Of a DNA stretch of 48,410 nucleotides, positions 1-5,650 are shown one piece after another. Numbering within the stretch: the first letter of the stretch is position 1; every line of letters starts with the position of its first letter. Both the position numbers and the translations under genes were made by a program. Where the stretch lies: the NCBI GenBank assembly GCA_017517865.1, contig JAFWYB010000023.1:1-48410 (forward strand), read 5' to 3'. Source of the DNA: Clostridia bacterium (GTDB taxonomy: Bacteria > Bacillota > Clostridia > Oscillospirales > Acutalibacteraceae). The notes beneath the pieces were generated by a model, which saw nothing but the letters and a program-made list of their open reading frames with translations, searched no databases and was not told the DNA's origin.

Positions 1-20
1 AGGAAGTATTTCTTTAAAAA

Positions 21-275
21 GCGAAACAACTTCACAATAATGCGTTAAAAATCACCGATATGCGTCAGCATTATCGGTGATTTTTGCCTTTTCTTGCAAA
101 GCTGTTTCGCATTTTAAAGTGCTTCGCAGTTTCGTAAGAACGTAAATTTTCTTGTATTGAAGCCACAAAACGCAGCAAGGCTCTCGCCTTGCGAGGCTTT
201 TGGCAAAAATACGGTGATTTTTGTTCGAGAAACAAATACTGCCTTATGGGGTGTCGGCGAAAATACAGCCCCTTT
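21..275. repeat. Left copy of a ~255-bp inverted repeat found at both window ends
   Basis: These bases read almost identically to the reverse complement of 48155-48410; I count about a dozen differences. The repeat begins with GCGAAACAACTTCACAATAA and carries a perfect hairpin (AAAAATCACCGATA / TATCGGTGATTTTT, about 46-85). No plausible gene lies in it. It is probably an intergenic repeat family or the edge of a larger repeated element; the function is unknown. Confidence 0.85.
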
Positions 276-506
276 TGAGTATCAGTAGTCGGCAGTCAGG
301 ATTTACCTTATAAAAACTGATGATCTGACAGCTCTGTCTTTTCGGGCAGACAAATGTAAGAGTGAATTTAAGTCTGCAGCAAACAAAACGTGACAGTAAA
401 AAACCGTTGTAAAGCTTTGGCTTTTATGCTTTTACAACGGTTTTGTTATTTGCTTTTCTTTTATTTATAAGGTTTTTCAAGCGTGAGTTTTTTTACAGCG
501 CCTTTC
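266..506. repeat. Dispersed ~240-bp non-coding repeat, copy 1
   Basis: This segment matches 30393-30630 in the same orientation, at about 85-90% identity by eye. Shared landmarks are GTCAGGATTTACC, TGACAGCTCTGTCTTTTC, AACAAAACGTNACAGTAAAA, a long hairpin around ACCGTTGTAAAGC, and TTTATTTATAAGGTTTTTCA. It runs into the last codons of the pseudouridine synthase gene, so the repeat edge supplies the end of that reading frame (GCGCTGTAA on the minus strand). No protein-coding content was recognised. Confidence 0.8.
398..444 (-). terminator. Hairpin terminator behind the pseudouridine synthase gene
   Basis: AAAACCGTTGTAAA pairs with TTTACAACGGTTTT, with A-rich and T-rich flanks on both sides, so it could work in both directions. 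It lies about 50 bases past the stop of the minus-strand gene and is an internal part of the 240-bp repeat; the same hairpin recurs at 30526-30575. Confidence 0.7.
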
Positions 507-1389
507 TTTTATTTTTTCTCAGACTTTCGAGCAGTGCCTCCATCTCGGGAGGCATAGGCGCCGAAAGCTCTTTTTTTTCGTTTGTTACAGGGTGTGTAAA
601 GCTGAGCTTGGCACAGTGGAGCGCCTGATGAGAAATAAGAGGGTGCTCCTCATAATAAAGTCTGTCACCGTAAAGGGGAGTTCCGAGAAATCTGAAATGC
701 ACTCTTATCTGATGTGTCCGTCCTGTTTCAAGTCTTATTCTCATAAGGGAATAGTCTTTGCCGCTTTCGACAACACTGTAGTGAGTGACAGCGCGGTCTC
801 CTCTGTCGTCAGCGGTGCGGTACGTCTTCATAGGATCGGGTCTGTATATGGGCTTGTCGATTGTGCCGCCCTCAGAGTATTCACCGCTGACAACGGCCAG
901 GTATTCCTTGCTGATATTTCCCGAAAGCCTTGCCGCCGCGTGAGAGTTAAGGGCGCACACAACAAGACCCGAGGTGCCCTTGTCCAGCCTTCCTATCGCT
1001 CTGAAAGAGGAGGACTTGTTCTTTGCTGCAAGATAGCCTGCAACTGCATTGGCAAGGGTATCGCCCTGATGGTTGTGAGTTTCGTGCATAGCAAGAGTGC
1101 CGGGTTTATTGACGATAAGCAGATCCTCGTCCTCGTAAACTATATCAAGGGGATAATCTATGGAAATGGAAACAGAAGTCTTTTCGTCGTCGGGAATATT
1201 CAGCGTAACAGTATCTCCGCTGTGAATTATGTCAATGGTGCGTGCATGAGTACCGTTGAGCATAATTCCGTCGGGAACAGTTTTAAGGCTTCTGAGCAGT
1301 CTTACTGAAATTTTAATGTGACCGCGCAGAAAGTTAAATATCTTTTTGCCGTCAAAATAATCGGTTACGGTATAACTTATGCTTCTCAT
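493..1389 (-). CDS. RluA-family 23S rRNA/tRNA pseudouridine synthase
   Basis: The 298-residue protein is predicted to isomerise specific uridines in RNA to pseudouridine. The catalytic motif GRLDKGTSGLVV with the family's Asp is present, and GRTHQIRVHF follows further on, both hallmarks of the RluA family. The N-terminal 75 residues resemble an S4-like RNA-binding region (FLRGHIKISVRLLRSLK). The start is set at 1389 because this ATG overlaps the TGA of the upstream nicotinate phosphoribosyltransferase gene (ATGA), indicating translational coupling; extending upstream would run deep into that gene. The last codons lie in a dispersed repeat. The exact RNA target cannot be read from the sequence. 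Confidence 0.9.
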   Translation of the reverse strand: MRSISYTVTDYFDGKKIFNFLRGHIKISVRLLRSLKTVPDGIMLNGTHARTIDIIHSGDTVTLNIPDDEKTSVSISIDYPLDIVYEDEDLLIVNKPGTLAMHETHNHQGDTLANAVAGYLAAKNKSSSFRAIGRLDKGTSGLVVCALNSHAAARLSGNISKEYLAVVSGEYSEGGTIDKPIYRPDPMKTYRTADDRGDRAVTHYSVVESGKDYSLMRIRLETGRTHQIRVHFRFLGTPLYGDRLYYEEHPLISHQALHCAKLSFTHPVTNEKKELSAPMPPEMEALLESLRKNKRKAL

Positions 1390-2843
1390 TTTACCTTTTG
1401 TGAGTATTCGTCGAGGAGACGGTGTTTTTCTTCCCAAAGCTTCTGAGAAAGGTCAACATAATAGGTGTGAGGGTTTTCAAAACGCTTTACCTCGTCCCAG
1501 AGGGTGTCAACCTGACTGTTGCAATAGGCCTTTATGTCTTTGATGTCGGGGCTGTTGTAGCAGCAGCAGCCCTTGTCAAAAATCTGAATAAGCAGAGGCT
1601 TTGCGGTGAAGTTTGTTACAGTCTTCCTCTTCCAGGTGAAATTCGGGTCGAAAAGCTCGTAATCGCGGCTGCTGTCAATTTCTTCATCGTGAAGGGTAAT
1701 AACGTCAGCCATAGCCTTGCCTGTTTTGTTATCGAAAAGGCGATAAAGCTTCTTTGCACAGGGGGTAGTAATTTTCTGTACGTTTTCGCTGAGTTTTATT
1801 CTGGGCACGGGAACACCGTTTTCTTCAACGGCAACAATTTTATAAACACCGCCTAAAACGGGTGTTGAAGCAGCGGTGATAAGTCTTTCGCCAACGCCGA
1901 AGGAGTCAACCTGAGCACCTTGAATGAGCATATCGCGGATAATGAATTCATCAAGAGAGTTACTTGCAACAATCTTGCAGTCGGGGAAGCCGGCTTCGTC
2001 GAGCATTTCTCTTGCCTTTTTTGAAAGGTAGGTAATATCGCCCGAGTCAATGCGTATGCCCTTGGGTCTGAAGCCGCGGGGGAGAACCTCCTCGTTGAAA
2101 GCCTTTATAGCGTTAGGAATGCCTGATTTAAGCACATTGTAGGTATCAACAAGCAGGGTGCAGTTGTCGGGGTACTGCCTTGCGTAAGCCTTAAAGGCCT
2201 CATATTCGTCACCGAAAAGCTGAATCCATGAATGTGCCATTGTGCCTACTGCGGGCACACCGAAATCACGCTCGTCAATTGTGCAGGCGGTGGCATCACA
2301 TCCACCGATATAAGCTGCACGCGCTCCGTAAATTGCGCCGTCATAGCCTTGAGCGCGTCTTGAGCCGAATTCCATAATAGCTCTGTCGCCTGCGGCCCTT
2401 TTGAGACGGTTTGCCTTGGTTGCAATAAGGCTCTGGTGATTTATTGTAAGAAGCACCATTGTTTCGATAAGCTGAGCCTCTATAACGGGACCCTTGACGG
2501 TAACGATAGGCTCACCGGGGAAAATAGGGGTGCCCTCGGGAATAGCCCAGACGTCGCAGCTGAATTTGAAGTTTCTCAGATAGTCAATAAAGTCGCTGTT
2601 AAAGCCCTTTCTTTCAAAAAGCTCAATATCCTTCTGAGTAAACTTGAGGTTTTTCAGATAGTCGATAAGCTGTCGCAGACCCGCCATAATTGCGAAGCCT
2701 CCGTTATCGGGTACCTTTCTGAAAAACATATCGAAATATGCCGTGGTGTCCTTGAAGCCGTTGGTAAAATAACCGTTGGCCATTGAAAGCTCATAAAAGT
2801 CTGTAAGCATTGTAAGGTTTCTTGATTCTAAGGTGTTGCTCAT
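1386..2843 (-). CDS. pncB: Nicotinate phosphoribosyltransferase
   Basis: This 485-residue enzyme joins nicotinate and PRPP to give nicotinate mononucleotide, the salvage entry to NAD. Family signatures are visible: TDFYELSMANGYF near the N-terminus, the GSRRAQGYDGAIYGARAAYI active-site stretch, and the IRIDSGD phosphate-binding motif. The length fits the longer bacterial class. ATG 2843 is chosen over the in-frame GTG at 2852 because an AAGGAAG ribosome site sits 8 bases before it. The gene is first in a two-gene unit with the pseudouridine synthase. Its promoter is overlapped by a perfect inverted repeat, which suggests repression, possibly by NAD status (inference). Confidence 0.95.
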   Translation of the reverse strand: MSNTLESRNLTMLTDFYELSMANGYFTNGFKDTTAYFDMFFRKVPDNGGFAIMAGLRQLIDYLKNLKFTQKDIELFERKGFNSDFIDYLRNFKFSCDVWAIPEGTPIFPGEPIVTVKGPVIEAQLIETMVLLTINHQSLIATKANRLKRAAGDRAIMEFGSRRAQGYDGAIYGARAAYIGGCDATACTIDERDFGVPAVGTMAHSWIQLFGDEYEAFKAYARQYPDNCTLLVDTYNVLKSGIPNAIKAFNEEVLPRGFRPKGIRIDSGDITYLSKKAREMLDEAGFPDCKIVASNSLDEFIIRDMLIQGAQVDSFGVGERLITAASTPVLGGVYKIVAVEENGVPVPRIKLSENVQKITTPCAKKLYRLFDNKTGKAMADVITLHDEEIDSSRDYELFDPNFTWKRKTVTNFTAKPLLIQIFDKGCCCYNSPDIKDIKAYCNSQVDTLWDEVKRFENPHTYYVDLSQKLWEEKHRLLDEYSQKVK

Positions 2844-2875
2844 TAAAAACACTTCCTTTAAGAAATATACATCTT

Positions 2876-2907
2876 ATTATATCACTATTTGAAAAAAATT
2901 CAAATAG
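2876..2907 (-). promoter_or_regulatory. pncB promoter overlapped by a palindromic operator candidate
   Basis: On the minus strand TTGAAT (2903-2898), a 16-base spacer and TATAAT (2881-2876) form a good sigma-A promoter. A perfect 9-bp inverted repeat, CTATTTGAA-A5-TTCAAATAG (2885-2907), covers the -35 box and spacer. It lies upstream of the expected transcript start, so it is more likely a DNA operator than an RNA structure. The cognate repressor is unknown. Confidence 0.75.
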
Positions 2908-2969
2908 TTTACAATATTTATTTAAAACAGACAAATTCCCGTAATACTCAAATTCCTGTTTGTAATTTT

Positions 2970-3015
2970 GGGTATTATTTACAAAATAATTCTTTATAAT
3001 TTAAATAATATACCC
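2970..3015. promoter_or_regulatory. Inverted repeat in front of the HTH gene
   Basis: GGGTATTATTTA (2970-2981) is repeated in inverted orientation as TAAATAATATACCC (3002-3015), with a 2-base indel. It ends 8 bases before the -35 box of the regulator gene, a position suited to autoregulation or to a divergently read operator. The function is inferred from position only. Confidence 0.45.
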
Positions 3016-3023
3016 ATAAAAAC

Positions 3024-3052
3024 TTGACAAAACGGCGCGCAAGTGATATATT
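3024..3052 (+). promoter_or_regulatory. Promoter of the HTH regulator gene
   Basis: TTGACA (3024-3029), 17-base spacer, TATATT (3047-3052): a near-consensus sigma-A promoter, about 45 bases before the start codon. Confidence 0.8.
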
Positions 3053-3096
3053 TAATTGTAGCAAGTTTATCTTTAATTATTATAGAAGGTGAAAAG

Positions 3097-3345
3097 ATGA
3101 GAATTAGAAAGCAGGCTCTCGGCGACAGAAATATCGTCGGTGCCAGAATTGAAGCCAAAAGAAAGGAACTCGGTATCAAGCAGATAGATCTTCTTACCCA
3201 GCTTCAGATAAAGGGCGTTGAGCTTACTGCATCAGGTCTTTCAAAGCTTGAGGGACAGATAAGAAGCGTATGCGATTATGAGCTTGTTGCCATATCAGAG
3301 GTTCTCGGCGTTTCTATCAATTGGCTTGTAGGTAAAGAGGATTGA
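3097..3345 (+). CDS. Small XRE-family helix-turn-helix protein
   Basis: The 82-residue protein is almost entirely one DNA-binding HTH domain. It has the typical order: VGARIEAKRKELGIKQIDL (helices 1-2), GLSKLEGQIR in the recognition-helix region, and a hydrophobic final helix ending INWLVG. No effector or membrane domain is present. The start at ATG 3097 follows the ribosome site GAAGGTG; an earlier in-frame ATG at 3043 lies inside the promoter and is rejected. The gene is monocistronic with its own promoter and terminator and is divergent from pncB. It might control itself, pncB or distant genes; nothing in the sequence settles which. Confidence 0.85.
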   Translation: MRIRKQALGDRNIVGARIEAKRKELGIKQIDLLTQLQIKGVELTASGLSKLEGQIRSVCDYELVAISEVLGVSINWLVGKED

Positions 3346-3375
3346 TAGCCTCTTTGAGCCGATAACAGTAAAAGC

Positions 3376-3410
3376 GGGCTGTTGCACACGCAACAGCCCT
3401 TATTTTTTTG
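3376..3410 (+). terminator. Terminator between convergent HTH and GH20 genes
   Basis: Perfect 10-bp stem GGGCTGTTGC-ACAC-GCAACAGCCC followed by TTATTTTTTT. Strong on the plus strand; the minus-strand gene ending at 3413 may also use it. Confidence 0.9.
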
Positions 3411-3412
3411 CT

Positions 3413-4876
3413 TTATCTGAATGAGGGAAACAGCCGCCTTATAATTCGTCTGAAACTGCCCGGTAAGGCTCGCTTTAGTGTTGCGGGTGTATAGCCCAGA
3501 GCATAGAGCAGGCGGTAATACTCTTTAAGATTTGCGGAAAAACGGTCATAATTCCTGTTTTCAGGTGAAGACCAGGCATTTTCACAGAAGGCGGCAAGAC
3601 GGGGCAAAAGGGCAAAATCCGCCTTTTTAACGTTGGGTATTCGCTCGGTACGAAGGCAGGCCTCCATACCTATCATTCTGTCTGCGTCATTGTCTGAGGG
3701 GTTAACCGCTGTAATTTTGTATGCCCGTTCAAGGTTTATTTCTTCATAAGGCAAATCGAGCTGACAGCAGGGGGTATTAGAAGCTATAAAATCAGCCTCA
3801 TTCAACGCGTGCAGTTCGGAACTATCTTTTATTACGTAGCTGTTCCATCGGCTTAAGGTGCGTATTCTCACCTCAACGCCTTTTTTGTGAAGCTGCCCGG
3901 CTATGCGGCTGATATAGTAGCTGTCGAGGTCATTTTCGTCAGCAAGAGACTCATTTTTTATACGGCTCCGGCAGTGGGGGCATTCCCGCCATCTTTCCCT
4001 TGAAGGTACGTCGCCGCCCAGGTGTATTATGCCGTCGGTGAATACGGTGCTCAGCTCGTTATAAAGGCTGAGCATAAAGTCAAAGGTGCTTTCCTTACCG
4101 ATGCAGAGTATATCCTTTTTGGCACCGAAGGTGGTGGCTACCGGAATCTCAACGCCTCTGCACGAAAGCTCCGGGTAGGCGCTTATCATACTCACCGTAT
4201 GTCCCGGTGCGTTTATTTCGGGAACAACCCTGATGTGCTTACTGTGAGCAAAGGCGATGATTTCTTTTATATCCGCCTTGGTATAATAGCCCGAATGCTC
4301 TTCGTTCTTCATTCCGGTGTGGCTTCTCACCGAGCCTATTTCCGTAAGCAGAGGTGCGCAGTCAAGCTGACAACGGAAGCCCTGGTCGTCACTCAGACAC
4401 CAGTGAAGCTCATTGAGCTTGTGAAGCGCCATAAGCTCAAGAAAGCGGAAAATCTCCTCCTTTGTGAAGAAATAGCTCCCGCAGTCAAGCATAAGTGGGC
4501 GGACAGAGTAGAGAGGCTCGTCATATATTTCAAGCTCAGAAAGATATTCTCCGCACTGAAAAAAGAGCTGCTTGAGGGTTTGCACGGCAAAGAAAAGTCC
4601 TGCGGCACTGTTTGCCGTAACAGTTATACGGCTGTTTTCTGCCTTTATGCCGTAGCCTTCTGCCTTGCCGTAATTGTCGGAAAGCAAGAAATGAATCTCC
4701 TCTTTGCCGCCTGCGGGGAAGATTTCAAGCACTTCATTAAGAAAGAGCATAAGCTCGTCCCTTGCGGCAAGGGTGCTTTCATCTCCCCTTATTTTCATAA
4801 AAGACGACACTCTGAAGGCAGAGGTGTCGCCCTTGATTTCCATATGTGACGGTTGAGGTATTACAGAATATAACAT
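3413..4876 (-). CDS. GH20-fold protein (beta-N-acetylhexosaminidase family) with degenerate active site
   Basis: The 487-residue protein has the GH20 layout: an N-terminal alpha/beta domain (about 1-120), then a TIM barrel from RPLMLD onward (about 127-440). Active family members remove terminal GlcNAc/GalNAc. Here key positions differ from the canonical enzyme: the catalytic pair GGDE reads GGDV (D289, then V, as if one Glu codon were lost); the substrate Arg of LDxSRHFF is Ser134; HWHL is HWCL (C160); EIDxPGH is EINAPGH (N222); and WTEY is RTER (409-412). The frame is intact, so this looks like a pseudoenzyme or a changed activity, not a decayed gene. There is no signal peptide, so it is cytoplasmic. 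The start lies 3 bases after the stop of the upstream membrane-protein gene; its ribosome site is weak. Confidence 0.85.
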   Translation of the reverse strand: MLYSVIPQPSHMEIKGDTSAFRVSSFMKIRGDESTLAARDELMLFLNEVLEIFPAGGKEEIHFLLSDNYGKAEGYGIKAENSRITVTANSAAGLFFAVQTLKQLFFQCGEYLSELEIYDEPLYSVRPLMLDCGSYFFTKEEIFRFLELMALHKLNELHWCLSDDQGFRCQLDCAPLLTEIGSVRSHTGMKNEEHSGYYTKADIKEIIAFAHSKHIRVVPEINAPGHTVSMISAYPELSCRGVEIPVATTFGAKKDILCIGKESTFDFMLSLYNELSTVFTDGIIHLGGDVPSRERWRECPHCRSRIKNESLADENDLDSYYISRIAGQLHKKGVEVRIRTLSRWNSYVIKDSSELHALNEADFIASNTPCCQLDLPYEEINLERAYKITAVNPSDNDADRMIGMEACLRTERIPNVKKADFALLPRLAAFCENAWSSPENRNYDRFSANLKEYYRLLYALGYTPATLKRALPGSFRRIIRRLFPSFR

Positions 4877-4879
4877 TTC

Positions 4880-5290
4880 TTATTTTGCAAGGAAGAAGCA
4901 TACCCACAAAGCGACAACGAAGGCACTTTCTGCAGGAATTGCAAGCTTTGTGTAGGGACATTTCCAACCCTTATCGACAAAGAGAAAGACTGTTCTTGTA
5001 ACGAGTACCGTTGTAGCAAAGAACATACCGCCCACAAGTGAATGGAAGGCAGTACCCGTAGCGATTGCAAGATAGAGAAGGAATGCACCCAGAGCAAAGG
5101 ATATTCCGCCGTAATAAACGCGTATTTCGGTTTTACCGGCATTGTCAACGGGCTTGATAGAAAAGCTTTCTGCGTTTTTAAGAGGCTTGATAATAAATAC
5201 TACTGCCATACCGAAAAAGTATGCACAAAGGCAGGCGGTAGCAAATGCTGCCGGGAAGTTTTCTGCAAATAAGGCTTTGATGGTTTCCAT
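4880..5290 (-). CDS. Small integral membrane protein, DUF4345-like
   Basis: The 136-residue protein has four hydrophobic segments, at about residues 12-35, 58-78, 82-103 and 118-135. The stretch EIRVYYGGISFALGAFLLYL resembles the DUF4345 family signature (Glu-Ile/Leu-Arg, then Tyr-Gly-Gly before a helix). No catalytic motif is visible and the function is unknown. It is preceded by an AGGAG ribosome site and is followed 3 bases later by the GH20-like gene, so the two are probably cotranscribed. Family assignment is by eye. Confidence 0.7.
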   Translation of the reverse strand: METIKALFAENFPAAFATACLCAYFFGMAVVFIIKPLKNAESFSIKPVDNAGKTEIRVYYGGISFALGAFLLYLAIATGTAFHSLVGGMFFATTVLVTRTVFLFVDKGWKCPYTKLAIPAESAFVVALWVCFFLAK

Positions 5291-5324
5291 AATGTTATTA
5301 CTCCTTTTATTTTGGTTATACTTT

Positions 5325-5353
5325 ATAGTAGCATAAAAAATGACCCTGGTAAA
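5325..5353 (-). promoter_or_regulatory. Candidate promoter of the membrane protein/GH20 pair
   Basis: Minus strand: TTTACC (5353-5348), 17-base spacer, TACTAT (5330-5325). Each hexamer matches consensus at 4 of 6 positions, so this is only a moderate candidate. Confidence 0.4.
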
Positions 5354-5361
5354 GAGGAGAA

Positions 5362-5396
5362 AAGAAAAAAGGCGCTGTATTTTTTACAGCCCCTTT
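5362..5396 (-). terminator. Terminator of the 30-residue micropeptide gene
   Basis: On the minus strand GGGGCTGTA pairs with TACAGCGCC around an A-rich loop, followed by TTTTTTCTTTT. It begins 16 bases after the micropeptide stop codon. Confidence 0.75.
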
Positions 5397-5411
5397 GCTT
5401 TCGGTATGATA

Positions 5412-5504
5412 TCAGAGCAATTCCTTCATAATGTCGTCGCCAAAGGCGTCGAGAAGCTTTCTTATAAGGCCCATAAGTACGTTGATAATAGCTAAAATAT
5501 CCAT
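5412..5504 (-). CDS. 30-residue amphipathic micropeptide (PSM-alpha-like)
   Basis: This short gene has a perfect ribosome site (AAGGAGG, 7 bases before ATG), an extended -10 promoter and its own terminator. The product begins MDILAIINVLMGLIRKLLDA, continues with an acidic stretch and ends in KELL; net charge is about -2. Hydrophobic residues recur every 3-4 positions, giving an amphipathic helix. The start resembles staphylococcal alpha-type phenol-soluble modulins (M-x-I-I-A-x-I-I-K-V-I-x-x-L-I). There is no leader peptide and no neighbouring transporter or modification enzyme. Three related genes lie at 31607-32351. A small toxin, a surfactant-like peptide or a membrane-binding peptide are all possible; the role is unproven. 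Confidence 0.75.
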   Translation of the reverse strand: MDILAIINVLMGLIRKLLDAFGDDIMKELL

Positions 5505-5552
5505 AATGTTTCCTCCTTGATAAAAGACAGTTTTTAATTATCCGTCTCTTTT

Positions 5553-5561
5553 ATTATATCA
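5553..5561 (-). promoter_or_regulatory. Extended -10 promoter of the micropeptide gene
   Basis: On the minus strand TGATATAAT is a perfect extended -10 element, about 50 bases before the micropeptide start. No good -35 box is visible. Confidence 0.6.
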
Positions 5562-5604
5562 ACAGAAAAGAAAAATATATTAACAGTTTTTAAACATTGT
5601 AATT

Positions 5605-5640
5605 AAAAATCACCGTATCGTTTGCCGACACGGTGATTTT
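5605..5640 (-). terminator. Terminator of the GPH transporter gene
   Basis: AAAATCACCGT / ACGGTGATTTT with a 13-base loop, 10 bases after the transporter stop codon. A- and T-runs on both sides make it potentially bidirectional. Confidence 0.85.
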
Positions 5641-5650
5641 AGCTGTCAGA

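Noticed and set aside
592-1308. A 238-codon plus-strand frame opposite the pseudouridine synthase
   Set aside because: Antisense shadow of a clear RluA-family gene; no ribosome site and no recognisable motif.
4022-4849. A 275-codon plus-strand frame opposite the GH20-like gene
   Set aside because: Antisense shadow; the minus-strand product has clear GH20 motifs along its length.
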